Source of the DNA: an uncultured Hyphomonas sp.
GTDB lineage: Bacteria; Pseudomonadota; Alphaproteobacteria; Caulobacterales; Hyphomonadaceae
Direction of reading: 5' to 3'
DNA: 64,000 bases
Assembly: GCF_963675305.1 (NCBI RefSeq)
Contig: NZ_OY776147.1
Span: 2,418,001 to 2,482,000, forward strand
Shown here: positions 56,882 through 63,437 of the stretch, one piece after another
Numbering within the stretch: position 1 is the stretch's first letter
Layout of the letters: each line of letters starts with the position of its first letter
The notes under the pieces: generated by a model
Told to the model about the DNA's origin: nothing
The model's database searches: none
Seen by the model: the letters and a program-made list of their open reading frames with translations, nothing else
Made by a program: the position numbers and the translations under genes

Positions 56882-58420
56882 ATGAAACTGCGCGCTCTCT
56901 TCATGGCTGCCCTGATGGCCATGGCCGCCCCCGCTTTTGCCGAAACCGACAGCGCCGACGCGGCGAAGGAAACCGAAGCCAGGCCAGTGCCCGAGCCGGT
57001 CATGTTCGTCACCCAGCACTCCGGCACGTTCGGCCGCCAGAAGGTGAACTACAAGGTCGAGGCGGGCGAGACCCAGATCAAGAATGACGAGGGCAAACCC
57101 GCAGCGAGCCTGTTCACCATTTCCTACGTTCAGGAGAAGGCCGGGCCTGACCGGCCGGTGACCTTCGTTTTCAATGGCGGGCCGGGCTCTGCCTCGGTCT
57201 GGCTGCACCTCGGCCTGCTGGGGCCGAAGCGCGTGGTGGTGGCCAGCGATGCCGATGCGGATGATGGCGCCGCGCCCTACCGGATGGTGGACAATCCTCT
57301 GTCGATCCTGGACCAGACGGACCTTGTCTTCATCGACCCCGTCGGCACCGGCTTCAGCCAGGCCATCGGCGAAGGCGAGGACAAGGATTACTGGAGCGAA
57401 GCGGGCGACAAGGAATCCATCGCCGAAGTCATCCGCATCTGGATCACGAAGCACAAACGCTGGAACGCGCCGAAATACCTGATCGGCGAAAGCTTCGGCA
57501 CGACGCGCGCGGCGTATCTTGCCAATGAACTGACGGTTGGCGACGTGGACATTGCCCTCAACGGCATCGTGCTGATCTCGCAGGCGCTGGACTATGAAGG
57601 TTCCACCTCCGTCCACGACAATGTCTATTCCTACGTTACCTACCTGCCCTCGATGGCTGCCGTGGCGCAGTATCATGGCCGCGCCGGACAAGGCATTCCG
57701 CAGGCGGAGTTCCTGACCGAAGCCCGCGCCTTCGCGCGCGATGAATATGGCCCGGCCCTCTGGAAAGGCGACCGGCTGAGCCCGGAGGAGCGCGCCTATA
57801 TCCGCGACAAGCTCGTCTATTTCACCGGGCTCGACCCGCAATATATCGAGACGTCAAACCTGCGCATCCTGATGCACCGCTTCCAGAAAGAGCTGCTGCG
57901 CGATGAAGGCGTGGCGCTCGGCCGGCTCGACGGGCGTTATCTGGGCGATGAGGCAGACGACATCGCCGAAGGCCCGGAAGACGACGTGGCAAGCTATGCG
58001 GTCAGCTCGGCCTATTCGGCCCTGATGAACCAGTATCTCGCCACCGATCTCGGTGTTGAGATGGACCGGCCCTACATGGTCTCCAGCCCGGATGCGGGCG
58101 AGCAGTGGAACTTCCGCGACGTGCCGGAAGGCCAGTACTGGGAGCCGCATTATGTGAATGCCGGGCGCAAGCTCACCACCGCCATGCGCCACAATACCGG
58201 TCTGAACGTCATGGTCGCGAGCGGATACTACGACCTGATCTGCCCCTTCTTCGACGCCGAGATCACCTTCGCCCGCTACGGCATCCCGCAGGACCGGGTC
58301 GACATGACCTACTATCAGGGCGGCCACATGATGTACCTGAACGAAGGTGCGCTGGACGCTCTGGTGAAGGACATCCGGAGTTTCTACGCCGGTCAGCTGC
58401 AGGACCAGCGGCCGGATTAG
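56882..58420 (+). CDS. Serine carboxypeptidase (peptidase S10)
   Basis: A 512-residue secreted S10 carboxypeptidase. A signal peptide ends near AFA-ET. The catalytic triad is visible: Ser in GESFGTTRAAY, Asp in YYDLICPFFD, and His in YQGGHMMYLN. The oxyanion segment FNGGPGSASVWL is typical. It removes C-terminal residues of peptides in the periplasm. A terminator hairpin follows. Confidence 0.95.
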   Translation: MKLRALFMAALMAMAAPAFAETDSADAAKETEARPVPEPVMFVTQHSGTFGRQKVNYKVEAGETQIKNDEGKPAASLFTISYVQEKAGPDRPVTFVFNGGPGSASVWLHLGLLGPKRVVVASDADADDGAAPYRMVDNPLSILDQTDLVFIDPVGTGFSQAIGEGEDKDYWSEAGDKESIAEVIRIWITKHKRWNAPKYLIGESFGTTRAAYLANELTVGDVDIALNGIVLISQALDYEGSTSVHDNVYSYVTYLPSMAAVAQYHGRAGQGIPQAEFLTEARAFARDEYGPALWKGDRLSPEERAYIRDKLVYFTGLDPQYIETSNLRILMHRFQKELLRDEGVALGRLDGRYLGDEADDIAEGPEDDVASYAVSSAYSALMNQYLATDLGVEMDRPYMVSSPDAGEQWNFRDVPEGQYWEPHYVNAGRKLTTAMRHNTGLNVMVASGYYDLICPFFDAEITFARYGIPQDRVDMTYYQGGHMMYLNEGALDALVKDIRSFYAGQLQDQRPD

Positions 58421-58434
58421 GCCGGAACAAAAAA

Positions 58435-58457
58435 GCCCCCGGCACGACGCCGGGGGC
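58435..58457 (-). terminator. Rho-independent terminator (mainly minus strand)
   Basis: Nine-pair stem GCCCCCGGC/GCCGGGGGC with a five-base loop. On the minus strand it is followed by a run of seven U, ending the VOC gene transcript. On the plus strand the tail is CAAATTTT, so it may also weakly end the S10 transcript. Confidence 0.85.
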
Positions 58458-58482
58458 CAAATTTTCTGGCGAAGCTAAAGCC

Positions 58483-58851
58483 CTAGCCCAGTTTGCAGAC
58501 GCAGATCTTGTTGCCGTCAGGGTCGCGGAAATAGGCGCCGTAGAAAGTCGGCATGCGCTGGCCGGGGGCGCCTTCGTCCTGCGCACCGAGTTCGATGGCC
58601 TTGTTGTAGACCTTGTCGACGGTGGCGGCGTCGGGCGCAGCAATCGCCGGCATCACGCCATTGCCGCAGCTGGCCGCCTTCTCGTCATACGGGCCGCCAA
58701 TCGCCAGCATGGGCGCGCCCGGGCCGGTGCCGTAGAAATAGAGGCGGCCATTATTGAAGACCTGTTTGGCCCCCATTTCCCCGAGAACCGCGTCGTAAAA
58801 AGCGCAGGCCTTATCGGTATCATTGGAGCCGAGCGTGACATAAGCGAGCAT
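58483..58851 (-). CDS. VOC (glyoxalase-like) protein
   Basis: A 122-residue vicinal oxygen chelate fold protein. Its two beta-alpha-beta-beta-beta repeats are seen in MLAYVTLGSNDTDKACAFYDAVL and in the C-terminal FRDPDGNKICVCKLG. Substrate unknown. It is divergent from an SDR gene. Confidence 0.85.
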   Translation of the reverse strand: MLAYVTLGSNDTDKACAFYDAVLGEMGAKQVFNNGRLYFYGTGPGAPMLAIGGPYDEKAASCGNGVMPAIAAPDAATVDKVYNKAIELGAQDEGAPGQRMPTFYGAYFRDPDGNKICVCKLG

Positions 58852-58990
58852 GTTGTTTCCTCCTCTGGTGCATTCCAGAATGGAACCGATACACGCCGCG
58901 ACAACACGCGCAAGGGATGACGCAGGGGATGTGCTTGACGTTCACCTGAGCGTCTGGTCTGAAACCTCCAAACTTTTCAGGAGAAAGCCC

Positions 58991-59914
58991 ATGTCTGACA
59001 TCCGTTTTGACGGCCGCGTTGCCATCGTCACCGGCGCTGGTGGCGGTCTTGGCCGCTGCCACGCCCTCGAACTCGCCCGCCGCGGCGCAAAAGTCGTCGT
59101 CAACGACCTTGGCGCCTCAATGGACGGTTCCGGCGGCAGCTCCGAAGCCGCCGAAGCCGTGGTCAAGGAAATCGAAGCGCTGGGCGGCGAAGCCATCTCC
59201 AACGGCTCGTCCGTCGCTGACGAGGCCGGCGTGCAGAAAATGATCGATGACACGATGGCCAAATGGGGCCGCATCGACATCCTGATCGCCAATGCCGGCA
59301 TCCTGCGCGACAAGTCCTTCTCCAAGATGACGACCCAGGACATCGACCTGGTCCTCGCGGTCCACCTGCGCGGCACGTTCCTGCCGGTGCACGCTGCCTG
59401 GAACATCATGAAAGAGCAGAATTACGGCCGGATCGTCGTGACCACCTCCTCCACCGGCCTCTATGGCAACTTTGGCCAGGCCAACTATGGCGCCGGCAAG
59501 CTCGGCGTGGTCGGCATGATGAACACGCTGAAGATCGAAGGCGCGAAGAACGACATCAAGATCAACGCCGTCTGCCCGGTCGCCGCGACCCGCATGACCG
59601 AAGGCCTGATGCCGCCGGAAGCGCTGGAACAGCTGAAGCCGGAATATGTCACGCCGGGCGTGATGAACCTCGTCAAAGACGACGCTCCGACCGGCCTGAT
59701 CCTGTCGGCTGGCGCCGGTGCCTTCTCGATGGCCCGCATCGTCGAAACGCGCGGCGCCTTTGTCGGCCAGGGCGAAGAGCTGACGGCCGAAGCCGTCGCC
59801 GCCAAGTGGGACGAAATCACCGACACCAGCAAGACGCTGCCGGCCTTCACCTCCGGCGGCCAGCACGGCGCGAACATGTTCTCGCTCGTCGCTGAGGGCA
59901 AAGGCCAAGGCTGA
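58991..59914 (+). CDS. SDR of the multifunctional-enzyme (17beta-HSD4-like) type
   Basis: A 307-residue SDR. TGAGGGLGRCHALELA, NDLGASMDG, and the catalytic YGAGK set are the pattern of (3R)-hydroxyacyl-CoA dehydrogenases of peroxisomal-type beta-oxidation. AGGAGAAAG precedes the ATG at 58991. No fused hydratase domain follows. Confidence 0.9.
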   Translation: MSDIRFDGRVAIVTGAGGGLGRCHALELARRGAKVVVNDLGASMDGSGGSSEAAEAVVKEIEALGGEAISNGSSVADEAGVQKMIDDTMAKWGRIDILIANAGILRDKSFSKMTTQDIDLVLAVHLRGTFLPVHAAWNIMKEQNYGRIVVTTSSTGLYGNFGQANYGAGKLGVVGMMNTLKIEGAKNDIKINAVCPVAATRMTEGLMPPEALEQLKPEYVTPGVMNLVKDDAPTGLILSAGAGAFSMARIVETRGAFVGQGEELTAEAVAAKWDEITDTSKTLPAFTSGGQHGANMFSLVAEGKGQG

Positions 59915-60004
59915 TCGCAAGGCTGAGACGCGGGCCGGGCCCCGTCTTCAAGCTTGCCAAAAATGACGGCGAGGCGCAGGTTGTTCTCTCAAAAGGAGAC
60001 TCCC

Positions 60005-60388
60005 ATGCGCCTCGCCGTTCTTTTGTTTTTCCCAATGTTTCTGGCCGGTTGCGCGTGGTTTCTCGAACCGGGTGTCGTGCCGGACCGGACCGTTCCGGCG
60101 GACGAAGTGGCCGCGCCGGACCAGATACCGACCGCCAGCGAAGGCGCCATGTGCGGTGGCATTGCCGCTATTCAGTGTGAAGAGGGCCTGACCTGCATTT
60201 ATGACGACGGGGTTTGCCGCTCCATGGCAGACGGCGCTGGCACCTGCCGGAAAACCGGCCCGATCTGCACCAAGGAATACCGCCCGGTCTGCGGCTGCGA
60301 CGGCAAGACCTATGGCAATCGTTGCGAAGCCTATGCCGCTGGCGTCAGCGTCGCCCTGCCCGGCGAATGCGACGTGAAAGAGAGCTGA
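60005..60388 (+). CDS. Kazal-type inhibitor lipoprotein
   Basis: A 127-residue lipoprotein (lipobox FLAGC, AAGGAG before the ATG at 60005). The C-terminal part is a Kazal-like domain: ICTKEYRPVCGCDGKTYGN followed by RCEAYAAGV and GEC. Before it lie two additional Cys pairs (MCGGIAAIQCEEGLTCIYDDGVC) resembling an insulin-growth-factor-binding-like module. Kazal domains inhibit serine proteases. The domain may protect the cell surface; this is inference. Terminator downstream. Confidence 0.85.
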   Translation: MRLAVLLFFPMFLAGCAWFLEPGVVPDRTVPADEVAAPDQIPTASEGAMCGGIAAIQCEEGLTCIYDDGVCRSMADGAGTCRKTGPICTKEYRPVCGCDGKTYGNRCEAYAAGVSVALPGECDVKES

Positions 60389-60416
60389 CGGTCGCTCCAG
60401 CCACCTGAATACATAA

Positions 60417-60454
60417 CGGCCCGCATCCTCTCGGATGCGGGCCGCCTTTGTTTT
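60417..60454 (+). terminator. Rho-independent terminator
   Basis: Twelve-pair perfect stem CGGCCCGCATCC/GGATGCGGGCCG, TCTC loop, then CCTTTGTTTT on the plus strand. It ends the Kazal lipoprotein transcript and also lies at the 3' end of the convergent TROVE gene. Confidence 0.9.
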
Positions 60455-60461
60455 GGGGTTT

Positions 60462-61781
60462 CTACCTGGCTTCCGAAGCGATGATCCAGTCGAGGATCTT
60501 CTCTGAGAAGCCGTCGATGCGCTGCCAGTCGCCCTGGCCGACGCCGTGCTGGTAGGACGCGACGTTGACCATGTAGCCGAGGCCTTTGGGGGCTTCGACC
60601 CGGTCGTGCGACTGTTCGTCGGTGAAGACGATCAGCCGGCGGCCTTTCCGGTCGACCTTCGCGACCGCCGCACCAAGCTGGGTCCCGCCATGCGGCTGGG
60701 ACGCCAGGATGGCATCGCGGAGCGCAAAGCCGCGGCGGGGCGGCACCTTCACCACCTCATTCGAGAAGGTGAAGATTTCCACGTCCTTGCAGACTTCCCG
60801 CGCCAGGACGGCCAGGCCGCAGGCCGCATCCAGCCGGGTCATCACCGACTGGCGCGACATCTCCCAGCTCATGGAGCCGGACACGTCGACCAGCAGGGTC
60901 GTCTTCCCGGTCAGCTGGGCGTGGCCCTCGATGGACCGGAACATGGCTTTCTCCAGTTCCGGCTCAAGGTCCGGCGCGAACCGGGCCGCGGCGATGAAAC
61001 GATAAGGCAGGACACGGTCGACCCGCATATCGTTCAGCGCTGCGGCAATGGTCCGCTTGGGAACCCCCGCCACCTGCATGCCCCGGAGGTTCCGCAGCAG
61101 CGCCAGCGCGCCGAGCTTCTTCTCCGCGATCAGGCGTTCGAACGTCTCCCGCTTGTCCGCCCCCGCAGAGAGGGACACTTCCCAGGTATCCGGAGAGGCC
61201 AGCGTGCCTTCGGCCAGCTGCTTCCAGACTTTCTCCTGTTCGGCATCCTTCGGCTTGGGGTGCACAAGGAAGAGAACATCCCGCAGGCGGACCGCACCGT
61301 CGCGGTCATACTTGGCCAGCTGGTAGGCATCGAACTTGGTGAATGCCCGCGCGAGGCCTTTCTTGGCCTGCGCCGACACCGCCGCCTTCTTGCGCTGCTG
61401 CATGGGGCCGAGGGCATCCATCCAGTAGATTGCAAGGAACTCGGTTAGTTCGTCCGGACGCTGAATGATACGCGCCAGCGTATCCGCTACGAGCTTCCGG
61501 TGCTCCGGATGACGCGCCATCTCACGCACGATGAGCAACGGCACGTGCCGCAGCTTCATGTCCTCGCGCGCCGAAATGGCGATCTCCACCACCGTTTCGG
61601 GGACCACGGCCGGGACGAGTCCGGCGATCCGCTCCGCAATGGACATGCCGTTCTCATAGAACTGGTCCTCCCAGAGGAGGCTGTTCATGACGGCCCGGCG
61701 CAATTCCTGCTCCGGCCCGAAAGCACGGCCCTTCGCCCCTGCATGGGTGCGGGCGGGCATGAATTTGTTTATCTTCGCCAT
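60462..61781 (-). CDS. rsr: TROVE-domain RNA-binding protein (Ro60/Rsr orthologue)
   Basis: A 439-residue protein with the TROVE domain (about residues 20-280, HEAT-like helices that form a ring) and a von Willebrand A domain (about 294-439). The metal-ion site DVSGSMS is intact at 299-305, and a second acid lies in VFTDEQS. Ro60 orthologues bind misfolded or structured RNAs and Y RNAs, and in bacteria they work with polynucleotide phosphorylase. The start at 61781 has GGAGGAG upstream. The 65-base leader follows directly after the last of four Y-RNA-like units on the same strand, so protein and RNA partners are probably transcribed together. No rtcB or rtcA is in view. Confidence 0.95.
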   Translation of the reverse strand: MAKINKFMPARTHAGAKGRAFGPEQELRRAVMNSLLWEDQFYENGMSIAERIAGLVPAVVPETVVEIAISAREDMKLRHVPLLIVREMARHPEHRKLVADTLARIIQRPDELTEFLAIYWMDALGPMQQRKKAAVSAQAKKGLARAFTKFDAYQLAKYDRDGAVRLRDVLFLVHPKPKDAEQEKVWKQLAEGTLASPDTWEVSLSAGADKRETFERLIAEKKLGALALLRNLRGMQVAGVPKRTIAAALNDMRVDRVLPYRFIAAARFAPDLEPELEKAMFRSIEGHAQLTGKTTLLVDVSGSMSWEMSRQSVMTRLDAACGLAVLAREVCKDVEIFTFSNEVVKVPPRRGFALRDAILASQPHGGTQLGAAVAKVDRKGRRLIVFTDEQSHDRVEAPKGLGYMVNVASYQHGVGQGDWQRIDGFSEKILDWIIASEAR

Positions 61782-61846
61782 GACACTCTCCTCCGGCGGG
61801 TTGAAATTAAAACGGCTAACAGGCCTGACGGCAAGCGCCATCGGGG

Positions 61847-61992
61847 TTCCGGCCGGGGAACATTCGGAACCGCAAGTTGCTTGCTCTACCCACTGAGCTA
61901 CAGGCGCGGCCGAAACCTTGCCTGGCGGGAATTGAACCCGCGACCTCGCAATTAACGTTCGAAGTAGCGAATTCCTTCACCACCGGCCGGAA
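61847..61992 (-). ncRNA. Y-RNA-like unit C with permuted tRNA-like module
   Basis: About 146 nt. Terminal helix UUCCGGCCGG (61992-61983) with CCGGCCGGAA (61856-61847). After it come GGUGGUGAAGG and a second helix AUUCG/CGAAU, then GUUCCCC on the 3' side. Inside is a tRNA-like core in permuted order: T-arm GCGGGUUCAAUUCCCGC (61941-61925), acceptor-like stem CAGGC/GCCUG closed by a GGU-UUCG-GCC hairpin (61924-61901), then D-arm GCUCAGUGGGUAGAGC (61898-61883). There is no free CCA end. The order T-arm, closed acceptor, D-arm is that of bacterial YrlA-type Y RNAs. It is the unit nearest to rsr. Confidence 0.85.
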
Positions 61993-61999
61993 TACGGCA

Positions 62000-62158
62000 C
62001 CACACCGGGGAACAGTCGAAACCTGAGACCCGGGTTTCCCCGGAAACGCGCTCTACCAGGCTGAGCTACAGGCGCGGCCGAAGCCTTGCCTGGCGGGATT
62101 CGAACCCGCGACACCGTCGTCCCAAACGAAGTAACAGATCTCTTCACCACCGGTGTGG
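62000..62158 (-). ncRNA. Y-RNA-like unit B with permuted tRNA-like module
   Basis: About 159 nt. Terminal helix CCACACCGG (62158-62150) with CCGGUGUGG (62008-62000), a different sequence from unit C but again fully complementary. GGUGGUGAAG follows, then a helix GAGAUCUG/CAGGUUUC, and GUUCCCC closes. The tRNA-like core has T-arm GCGGGUUCGAAUCCCGC, acceptor stem CAGGC/GCCUG capped by GGC-UUCG-GCC, and D-arm GCUCAGCCUGGUAGAGC. An extra hairpin GUUUCCGGGGAAAC follows the D-arm. It is 7 nt from unit C. The T- and D-arms are canonical, so tRNA-modifying or processing enzymes could act on it. Confidence 0.85.
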
Positions 62159-62166
62159 CATTGGGT

Positions 62167-62337
62167 TTGCCGGGGAACCGTCGGAAACGGAAGTCAGCAT
62201 ACAGAACGCAGGGCCCAAAGGCCCGGACCCGCGACGCAACAGCCCTGCCGGGCTGCTTCCACGGTACGTCTGCATGCCGGCGGGAGTCGAACCCGCTCGT
62301 CCAGGCGCGAAGTATCCGATCCCTTCACCACCGGCAA
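62167..62337 (-). ncRNA. Y-RNA-like unit A, T-arm only, divergent core
   Basis: About 171 nt. Terminal helix UUGCCGG (62337-62331) with CCGGCAA (62173-62167). It shares GGUGGUGAAG, UACUUCG and the GUUCCCC closing strand. A UCGGA/UCCGA helix lies next to the internal loop. A T-arm-like hairpin GCGGGUUCGACUCCCGC is present, but no D-arm. Instead an 11-pair helix (CGGCAUGCAGA with UCUGUAUGCUG) encloses two GC hairpins (CAGCCC/GGGCUG and GGGCC/GGCCC). This looks like a relative whose tRNA-like module was replaced. Confidence 0.75.
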
Positions 62338-62344
62338 TATTGTC

Positions 62345-62410
62345 GTCAGGGGAACAGGCGGCACGGCCTTTGTGTGGCAGACGAAGAACTCCGTACCTTC
62401 ACCACCTGAC
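62345..62410 (-). ncRNA. Minimal Y-RNA-like unit 0 (66 nt)
   Basis: Terminal helix GUCAGG (62410-62405) with CCUGAC (62350-62345). GGUGGUGAAGG and GUUCCCC are conserved. The inner helix GGUACGG/CCGUGCC caps directly in a 24-base loop, so no tRNA-like module is present. It is 7 nt from unit A. It seems to be a bare protein-binding module of the array. Confidence 0.75.
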
Positions 62411-62466
62411 AAACTCAAAAAAACTCCTCTCGTTTCCGGTTTCACTTGTCCGGAGGGGCCGGAAAC
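62411..62466 (-). promoter_or_regulatory. Leader of the Y-RNA array with U-tract
   Basis: On the minus strand this stretch holds a CCCCUCCGGA segment that can pair with the UCCGGAGGGG of the terminator just upstream, then GAGAGGAG followed by seven U. The terminator hairpin and this second hairpin are mutually exclusive. No clear -35/-10 promoter was found. It may be a processing or attenuation region before the array. Confidence 0.4.
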
Positions 62467-62500
62467 AAAAAACCCCTCCGGAGCGATGCTCGGGAGGGGT
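62467..62500 (-). terminator. Rho-independent terminator upstream of the Y-RNA array
   Basis: On the minus strand ACCCCUCC pairs with GGAGGGGU, enclosing an inner GAGC/GCUC stem, followed by six U. It would end a minus-strand transcript arriving from the HD-domain gene side. The array would then need its own promoter or antitermination. Confidence 0.75.
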
Positions 62501-62685
62501 CCGGAAAGGAACCTTTTCGAAACGGCTAAGCCATTCCGCCTCCGTATGAGCGCACGCATGCATCGCCAAACGCACCTGGCAGGGCGTTTCGGTCATGCTT
62601 CAGACTGATCGTATGGATACGTTTCATGTTCTGATCCGTTCGCTCAAAAATCTCCGGCGCACTCGCCAGCGAGGCGCGCATATGA
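62501..62685. other. Intergenic stretch without supported gene
   Basis: No convincing protein or tRNA gene is seen. It lies between a minus-strand terminator (62467-62500) and a plus-strand terminator (62686-62727), so a small transcript on either strand is possible. Confidence 0.4.
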
Positions 62686-62727
62686 CGTGCGGGCCGGATG
62701 AAGTCAACCCGGCCCGCACGATTTTTT
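62686..62727 (+). terminator. Strong plus-strand terminator
   Basis: Twelve-pair stem CGTGCGGGCCGG/CCGGCCCGCACG followed by ATTTTTTTGATTTTATTTT on the plus strand. On the minus strand no U-run follows, so it does not serve the minus-strand HD gene. No plus-strand gene is annotated upstream of it, which implies an unrecognised plus-strand transcript. Confidence 0.85.
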
Positions 62728-62761
62728 TGATTTTATTTTCGAAGACCGGTCCGTCAGCGGA

Positions 62762-63364
62762 TCATTCCGCCTTCTGCATGGCTTTCAGGTACATGGAGTT
62801 TTTCGGCTTCGAGAAGAGACGCTCGACCATGGGCTCGAAGAATTCGAGCGGCTCGCTTTCATAGTCCGGATCGAAGGCTGCCTGGTCGTATTTGTGACAG
62901 AACTCGGCGCAGCGCTGATAGTGCGGGCTGTCCTTGAACTGGTCGCGCATGTTCTTGTCGAGGCCGAGATACTCAAAGAAGTAATAGCCCTGGAAGGCGC
63001 CATGATTGGCGACCATCCAGAGATTTTCCTCCGACACGAACGGCTTCAGGATCGCCGCCGCCACGTCCGGATGGTTCATGCTGCCAAGCGTGTCACCAAT
63101 GTCGTGCAGCAGCGCACAGACAACATATTCCTCATCCCGTCCATCGCGGTGGGCGCGGGTCGCCGTCTGCAGCGAGTGCTCCAGCCGGTCGATAGGGAAA
63201 CCACCGAAATCGCCATCCAGCAGACGGAGGTGATCCAGCACGCGCTTGGCGAGGCCCTTGTTGAAGATCTTGGAATGCTCCGCGATGATTTCCCAGTCTT
63301 CCTTGGTGCCTTCCAGCATTTCGCGGAATTTTGCGCGTTCGCCTACGGCATGTCCGTCAGCCAT
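62762..63364 (-). CDS. HD-domain phosphohydrolase-like protein (COG4341-type)
   Basis: A 200-residue HD-fold protein. The metal site is visible: HSLQTATRAHRDG, LLHDIGDTLG (the HD pair), MVANHGAFQGYYFF with another His. The pattern resembles mixed-valent di-iron oxygenases of the PhnZ/MIOX type more than nucleotide phosphatases, as in the predicted HD phosphohydrolases of COG4341. It is the gene upstream of the Y-RNA region, on the same strand, but separated by terminators. Confidence 0.82.
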   Translation of the reverse strand: MADGHAVGERAKFREMLEGTKEDWEIIAEHSKIFNKGLAKRVLDHLRLLDGDFGGFPIDRLEHSLQTATRAHRDGRDEEYVVCALLHDIGDTLGSMNHPDVAAAILKPFVSEENLWMVANHGAFQGYYFFEYLGLDKNMRDQFKDSPHYQRCAEFCHKYDQAAFDPDYESEPLEFFEPMVERLFSKPKNSMYLKAMQKAE

Positions 63365-63437
63365 CTCTTTTCCTCCGGTTTCTTATTGTCTGGGAGCAGG
63401 ATAGCCCCGCTGCGTGTGAGTTCCAATCCCCGTTCCG

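Noticed and set aside
61883..62116. Ordinary tRNA genes on the minus strand
   Set aside because: T-arm precedes D-arm, the acceptor strands are joined by a short UUCG loop, and no anticodon arm or free 3' end exists, so these cannot be normal tRNAs.
61847..62410. CRISPR-like or simple tandem repeat array
   Set aside because: Units are long, differ in length and sequence, and vary in a compensating way that keeps base pairing, unlike identical CRISPR repeats with unrelated spacers.
62399..62596. Small minus-strand open frame of 65 codons
   Set aside because: It runs through the terminator and the array leader and lacks a ribosome binding site or recognisable product.
62628..62641. SOS-box-like GTTC pair
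   Set aside because: The spacing is six bases, not seven, and it is not next to a repair gene.
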